From Shewanella sp. (GTDB taxonomy: Bacteria > Pseudomonadota > Gammaproteobacteria > Enterobacterales > Shewanellaceae): a stretch of DNA of 9,757 bases. The translations under genes were made by a program, and so were the position numbers. The notes beneath the pieces are model-generated. The model saw only the letters and a list, made by a program, of their open reading frames with translations. It ran no database searches and was not told the origin of the DNA. Numbering within the stretch: the stretch's first letter is position 1; the number at the start of each line of letters is the position of its first letter. This document shows positions 7,377 to 9,757 of the stretch, one piece after another. Location: assembly GCA_004195335.1 (NCBI GenBank), contig SDWK01000148.1:1-9757 (forward strand), given 5' to 3'.

Positions 7377-8555
7377 TTATGCGCTGGCTACCACCTGACG
7401 CTGTCTAAATTTCTTACTGAAGAAGACGTAGGCATAGATGCCGTTGATGATGAAACTGGCTGCACCAGCCGCCAACATCAGCTCATCGTTACGTGGCATA
7501 GGCACTACGTTGCTTTCGTACATAAACGGACAGCTGAAGTAGTACATGAATGAACCCGCTAAGGTGAATGCACGCGCCTGTAACCAGGTGCCTTTCTTAA
7601 TAAAGAGTGAAGGTAGAGTCGCCGCGATCAGTACCATCAGCTGAGCGGTCGCTGAGCCTGGGAAGTTCAGGTAGACAAACACGATGTTCCAGACGTCATA
7701 GGCGATAATCCAGAAGGTGGTCATCGCAGGCCAGATCATATCTTGCTGCTTACTCTTATCGGCATGGATCATTGCCCAACCGGCCAGGGTGATAATTGAC
7801 AGCACACCACCGATAGCGTTAAGAATGTTAGCCATGTTGCCCATGCTAAAGTCTTGCATTACCGCTTCGGAGATGTTGATTGCAAGGAAGGCTCCGGCGC
7901 CAAACTTGGCCCACTTCATATCTCCAACCTTGGTAAAACGGATCAGCGTAAACAGTGCCGCTGCGCCGACAACCGAGTAGAGCTTGACCCACTTGAACCA
8001 GTAAGTGATCTCATAGCTTGACCATAATGGAATCAATACAATCGGCAGAGCGAACCATAAAATATAGTTACTCCACTTGAGACGGCGACATAACTCGTTC
8101 AGTGCCATCAGACCAATAAGTACAAACAGGACGTGGGCAAATGCACGATACTTGTACCATTTGTGAATATTGAAGCCGTCACCGTCGAGGGAGAAACGGA
8201 TCTCCTCTCTATCGACAAACGCTAAGGTCGCACCATCGAAGTCGTTGATTTCATCACCGGTGAGACTCTCAATCATTACCGAGTCACCATTGAGGCGCCA
8301 CTTCTGAGTCTCTGTCTTGTTAAAACCACCCGACTGCTTGGTGACCTCAACATTATTATCTGCGTTAAACTCCAATCGATAAAACAGGCTACCTTGACCG
8401 GGTTTACCATCACGGGTACCTTGCCATACCTCGCCTTGAAGCTTATCGACTCCAGCATCTTGACTCTGCGCGGGTTCAGCCATTGCAACTGACCCCCAAC
8501 ACATCATCAATAACGCAAACATCGCGGTATAGATCCTTCTCGCCCTGAGTTTCAT
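7377..8555 (-). CDS. polytopic membrane protein A with exported beta-rich N-terminal domain, unknown function
   Basis: 392 residues. A signal peptide ends near AMA at 24-26. Residues 27-133 form a hydrophilic, beta-rich domain that looks lipocalin-like (spaced Trp, WRLNGDSVMIES, INDFDGATLAF) and should be periplasmic. From 138 to 380 there are about seven or eight membrane helices. This part is homologous to the upstream protein B. Shared marks are PLW followed by WFKWVK (176-191), NISEA with DF (227-236), NILNAIGGV (243-251), YDVWNIVFV (286-294) and ARAFTLA (327-333). Acidic, Asn and Arg residues kept in membrane helices suggest a functional core such as a transport path or active site. The family is not recognised. 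The start ATG has only a weak GAGAG about ten bases upstream. It lies 69 bases after protein B, presumably in one message. Confidence 0.85.
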   Translation of the reverse strand: MKLRARRIYTAMFALLMMCWGSVAMAEPAQSQDAGVDKLQGEVWQGTRDGKPGQGSLFYRLEFNADNNVEVTKQSGGFNKTETQKWRLNGDSVMIESLTGDEINDFDGATLAFVDREEIRFSLDGDGFNIHKWYKYRAFAHVLFVLIGLMALNELCRRLKWSNYILWFALPIVLIPLWSSYEITYWFKWVKLYSVVGAAALFTLIRFTKVGDMKWAKFGAGAFLAINISEAVMQDFSMGNMANILNAIGGVLSIITLAGWAMIHADKSKQQDMIWPAMTTFWIIAYDVWNIVFVYLNFPGSATAQLMVLIAATLPSLFIKKGTWLQARAFTLAGSFMYYFSCPFMYESNVVPMPRNDELMLAAGAASFIINGIYAYVFFSKKFRQRQVVASA

Positions 8556-8583
8556 ATCAACTACTCTCTTCTATGAATTTGGT

Positions 8584-8612
8584 ATCGGATACCTACCCAT
8601 TAGGTATCCGAT
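8584..8612 (-). other. perfect 12-bp intercistronic hairpin between proteins B and A
   Basis: ATCGGATACCTA (8584-8595) and TAGGTATCCGAT (8601-8612) are exact complements around a five-base loop. It begins 12 bases after the stop of protein B. The left arm also overlaps a smaller palindrome, GGTATC-G-GATACC (8581-8593). No U run follows on the minus strand, so it is not a standard intrinsic terminator. Stabilising the upstream message or controlling read-through are the likely roles. Confidence 0.65.
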
Positions 8613-8624
8613 GTGACCTTTCGA

Positions 8625-9533
8625 TCAGGCTGTAGTTAGCTTTTTCTCGTCATTCAACTTGATGTCTGAATAATCTGAGATGAGCGGTGGGGGAGACTTC
8701 TCTCCAAATGGAGGTTCGTTGGTTTCACTCTTCTTCTTAGTCTTGAAGTACCAGATAACGAATGGAATATGCATCGCCAGGTTAAACGCACCCCAGTAAT
8801 AAACCACGTTATCGTTGGCCCAACTCGACGAGTCCATAATCGGCGTGAAGATGTCGCTGTTTGCACGAACAAGAATGTGGAATGCCAAGGTGTAGACTCG
8901 AGCGATGATATAAAGCTCCGGGCGCCCCTTGATGATTGGGTAAAGTTCGGCAGCCATCAAGATACAGAATGAGCTGGCGAAGAAGCCTGGGTTCTCACCG
9001 AATACGAATGCCAAGTTCCAAGTGGTATAGAGGAAGTTCCATGCCGCAGTTGAATAGAACAGCAGGTCGTTAGGCTTATCACGGCCTATCACCCAGTACA
9101 TACGCTTACCGTTCTTATAACGTGGGAACGGAATAGTGATACATAAGATGACACCACAAATAGCGTTGAAGTAATTAGCGGTGGCGAAATCTTTGCCCGT
9201 CGCTTCAGCAATATTGAGGAAAAGTACCATGTAGAGCACTTTCAACACCCAGTCACCGCGGAAAAACGCGAGGAATTTGTTTGGGTTATCATGGTATAGC
9301 CAAGCAATTCTGGCTCCACCTACGACAATAGCGGTTGGTATAAGCACGCTGACTGTCTTAGCCCAACGGAACCATCCATCAAGGTTGTCTGCCCACAAAG
9401 GCGCAGTTAAAAGGGACAGCAGCCAAAATGCGGCTGTCATTCTTGGTGCACGGCGCATGCCTTCCACCAATACGAGCAAAAACACAATATATCCAGTCAT
9501 CGAAACGACATATTGCCAGACGGGAATGTCCAT
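8625..9533 (-). CDS. polytopic membrane protein B, paralogue of protein A, unknown function
   Basis: 302 residues with about eight membrane helices (near 8-25, 33-48, 60-80, 97-113, 120-136, 156-178, 184-222 as two, 244-264) and a hydrophilic tail from 265 rich in Lys, Glu and Pro. It has no added exported domain. It shares with protein A: PLW followed by WFRWAK (45-59), NIAEA with DF (107-116), NYFNAICGV (120-128), Y-TTWNLAFVF (169-178) and ARVYTLA (211-217). The two thus descend from one ancestor and may act as a heteromer. The start ATG has GGAGG four bases upstream. It is the first gene of the four-gene unit and lies behind an elaborate regulatory region. I do not recognise the family; an uncharacterised DUF-type membrane family is likely. 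A transport, redox or sensing role is possible, with no catalytic motif I can name. Confidence 0.85.
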   Translation of the reverse strand: MDIPVWQYVVSMTGYIVFLLVLVEGMRRAPRMTAAFWLLSLLTAPLWADNLDGWFRWAKTVSVLIPTAIVVGGARIAWLYHDNPNKFLAFFRGDWVLKVLYMVLFLNIAEATGKDFATANYFNAICGVILCITIPFPRYKNGKRMYWVIGRDKPNDLLFYSTAAWNFLYTTWNLAFVFGENPGFFASSFCILMAAELYPIIKGRPELYIIARVYTLAFHILVRANSDIFTPIMDSSSWANDNVVYYWGAFNLAMHIPFVIWYFKTKKKSETNEPPFGEKSPPPLISDYSDIKLNDEKKLTTA

Positions 9534-9570
9534 AACGCCTCCAGGTACGAGTTATCCATCGGTTCAGATC

Positions 9571-9593
9571 GTTTGCCCTTCAGCAGAGCAAAC
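9571..9593 (-). other. leader hairpin upstream of protein B
   Basis: GTTTGC (9571-9576) pairs with GCAAAC (9588-9593). A mismatch and CT/AG pairing extend the stem inward to a five-base loop. It lies 38 bases upstream of the start codon and inside the leader expected from the candidate promoter. No U tract follows. Confidence 0.35.
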
Positions 9594-9635
9594 ATTCAAA
9601 TTATTAGGCTTATCTACACAAGCTCTTAAATCACA

Positions 9636-9653
9636 TTAGAGTTAAAACTCTAA
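9636..9653. promoter_or_regulatory. palindromic operator candidate 1
   Basis: TTAGAGTTAAAACTCTAA is an 8-2-8 perfect inverted repeat and the gene-proximal member of a series of three. Size and symmetry fit a dimeric helix-turn-helix repressor such as MarR or TetR types; the regulator is not in the window. Confidence 0.7.
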
Positions 9654-9654
9654 C

Positions 9655-9672
9655 TTAGAGCATTTACTCTAA
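9655..9672. promoter_or_regulatory. palindromic operator candidate 2
   Basis: TTAGAGCATTTACTCTAA has perfect 6-bp arms around six central bases and starts exactly 19 bases after the start of candidate 1. A single C (9654) separates them. The outer TTAGAG/CTCTAA arms are identical in all three members while the centre varies, as expected for sites kept by protein binding. Confidence 0.7.
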
Positions 9673-9673
9673 A

Positions 9674-9691
9674 TTAGAGTGTTTACTCTAA
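9674..9691. promoter_or_regulatory. palindromic operator candidate 3
   Basis: TTAGAGTGTTTACTCTAA has 7-bp perfect arms around four bases and again starts 19 bases after the previous member, with a single A (9673) between. Its minus-strand arm supplies TAGAGT (9690-9685), a possible -10 hexamer, so a bound protein would block polymerase. Confidence 0.7.
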
Positions 9692-9712
9692 ATCTGAAGG
9701 TGCCAAATTGTT

Positions 9713-9726
9713 TTGATCTAGATCAT
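9713..9726. promoter_or_regulatory. FNR/EtrA-like dyad
   Basis: TTGATCTAGATCAT matches the FNR box TTGAT-N4-ATCAA except for the last base. Its centre lies 41.5 bases upstream of a start near 9678, for which TAGAGT (9690-9685) would be the -10. That is the class II activator spacing. It is a by-eye match, and CRP-type sites can look similar. Confidence 0.45.
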
Positions 9727-9757
9727 TAAAATGTTGCGTTTCAGTTATTCCTAGGTG

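Larger units (their letters stand above)
9534..9757 (-). promoter_or_regulatory. regulatory region upstream of the four-gene envelope unit
   Basis: 224 bases with no gene of their own. From the right they hold an FNR-like dyad, three periodic palindromes and a hairpin in the predicted leader, ending in the ribosome binding site GGAGG. Open frames crossing this stretch overlap the structured repeats and the coding start of protein B and look like shadows. Confidence 0.6.

Noticed and set aside
8584..8612. Intrinsic terminator between proteins B and A
   Set aside because: The stem is strong but no U tract follows on the minus strand, so I list it as a hairpin only.
9277..9639. 120-codon plus-strand frame opposite the start of protein B
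   Set aside because: It is antisense to a well-supported membrane protein, shows no domain pattern and runs into the regulatory palindromes.

Overview
The window reads as ordinary chromosomal DNA of a marine gammaproteobacterium. The gene types, moderate GC and densely packed short intergenic gaps look most like Shewanella or a close relative, but this is a judgement from protein character and not a database match. Six of the eight complete or partial genes clearly belong to known families or carry clear family-level marks. The two polytopic membrane proteins and the outer-membrane protein cannot be named.

Region 1 (1-4068) is a lipid/glycerol-phosphate module. A two-gene minus-strand unit encodes an FAD-linked oxidase resembling alkyl-dihydroxyacetone-phosphate synthase and, overlapping it by an ATGA junction, a GlpD-like FAD-dependent glycerol-3-phosphate dehydrogenase that runs off the left edge. 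Divergent from it is an AraC-family regulator. The 71-bp shared promoter region holds a perfect 7-1-7 inverted repeat, a natural candidate operator. The pairing suggests ether-type glycerolipid or glycerol-phosphate metabolism under local control; the pathway is inferred.

Region 2 (4089-5552) is a methyl-accepting chemotaxis-type receptor on the minus strand, convergent with the AraC gene. It has about six N-terminal membrane helices, no sizeable periplasmic ligand domain and no obvious HAMP domain.

Region 3 (5632-9757) is the least explained and most interesting part. Four minus-strand genes lie in the order: polytopic membrane protein B (9533-8625), paralogous membrane protein A with an added exported beta-rich domain (8555-7377), outer-membrane beta-barrel-like protein (7239-6382), and exported chalcone-isomerase-like protein (6280-5717). 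The set ends in a convincing Rho-independent terminator. Every gap between the four genes carries a hairpin shortly after the stop codon. Upstream of the first gene lie three 18-bp palindromes of the form TTAGAG-N6-CTCTAA at an exact 19-bp period, with an FNR/EtrA-like dyad further upstream. If that dyad acts at -41.5, the -10 hexamer falls inside the first palindrome it meets. This looks like a regulated envelope-spanning module (inner membrane, periplasm, outer membrane) of unknown function.

No tRNA, rRNA, CRISPR array, insertion sequence or prophage gene was seen. No stretch over 300 bases lacks a gene; the longest, 9534-9757, is regulatory.
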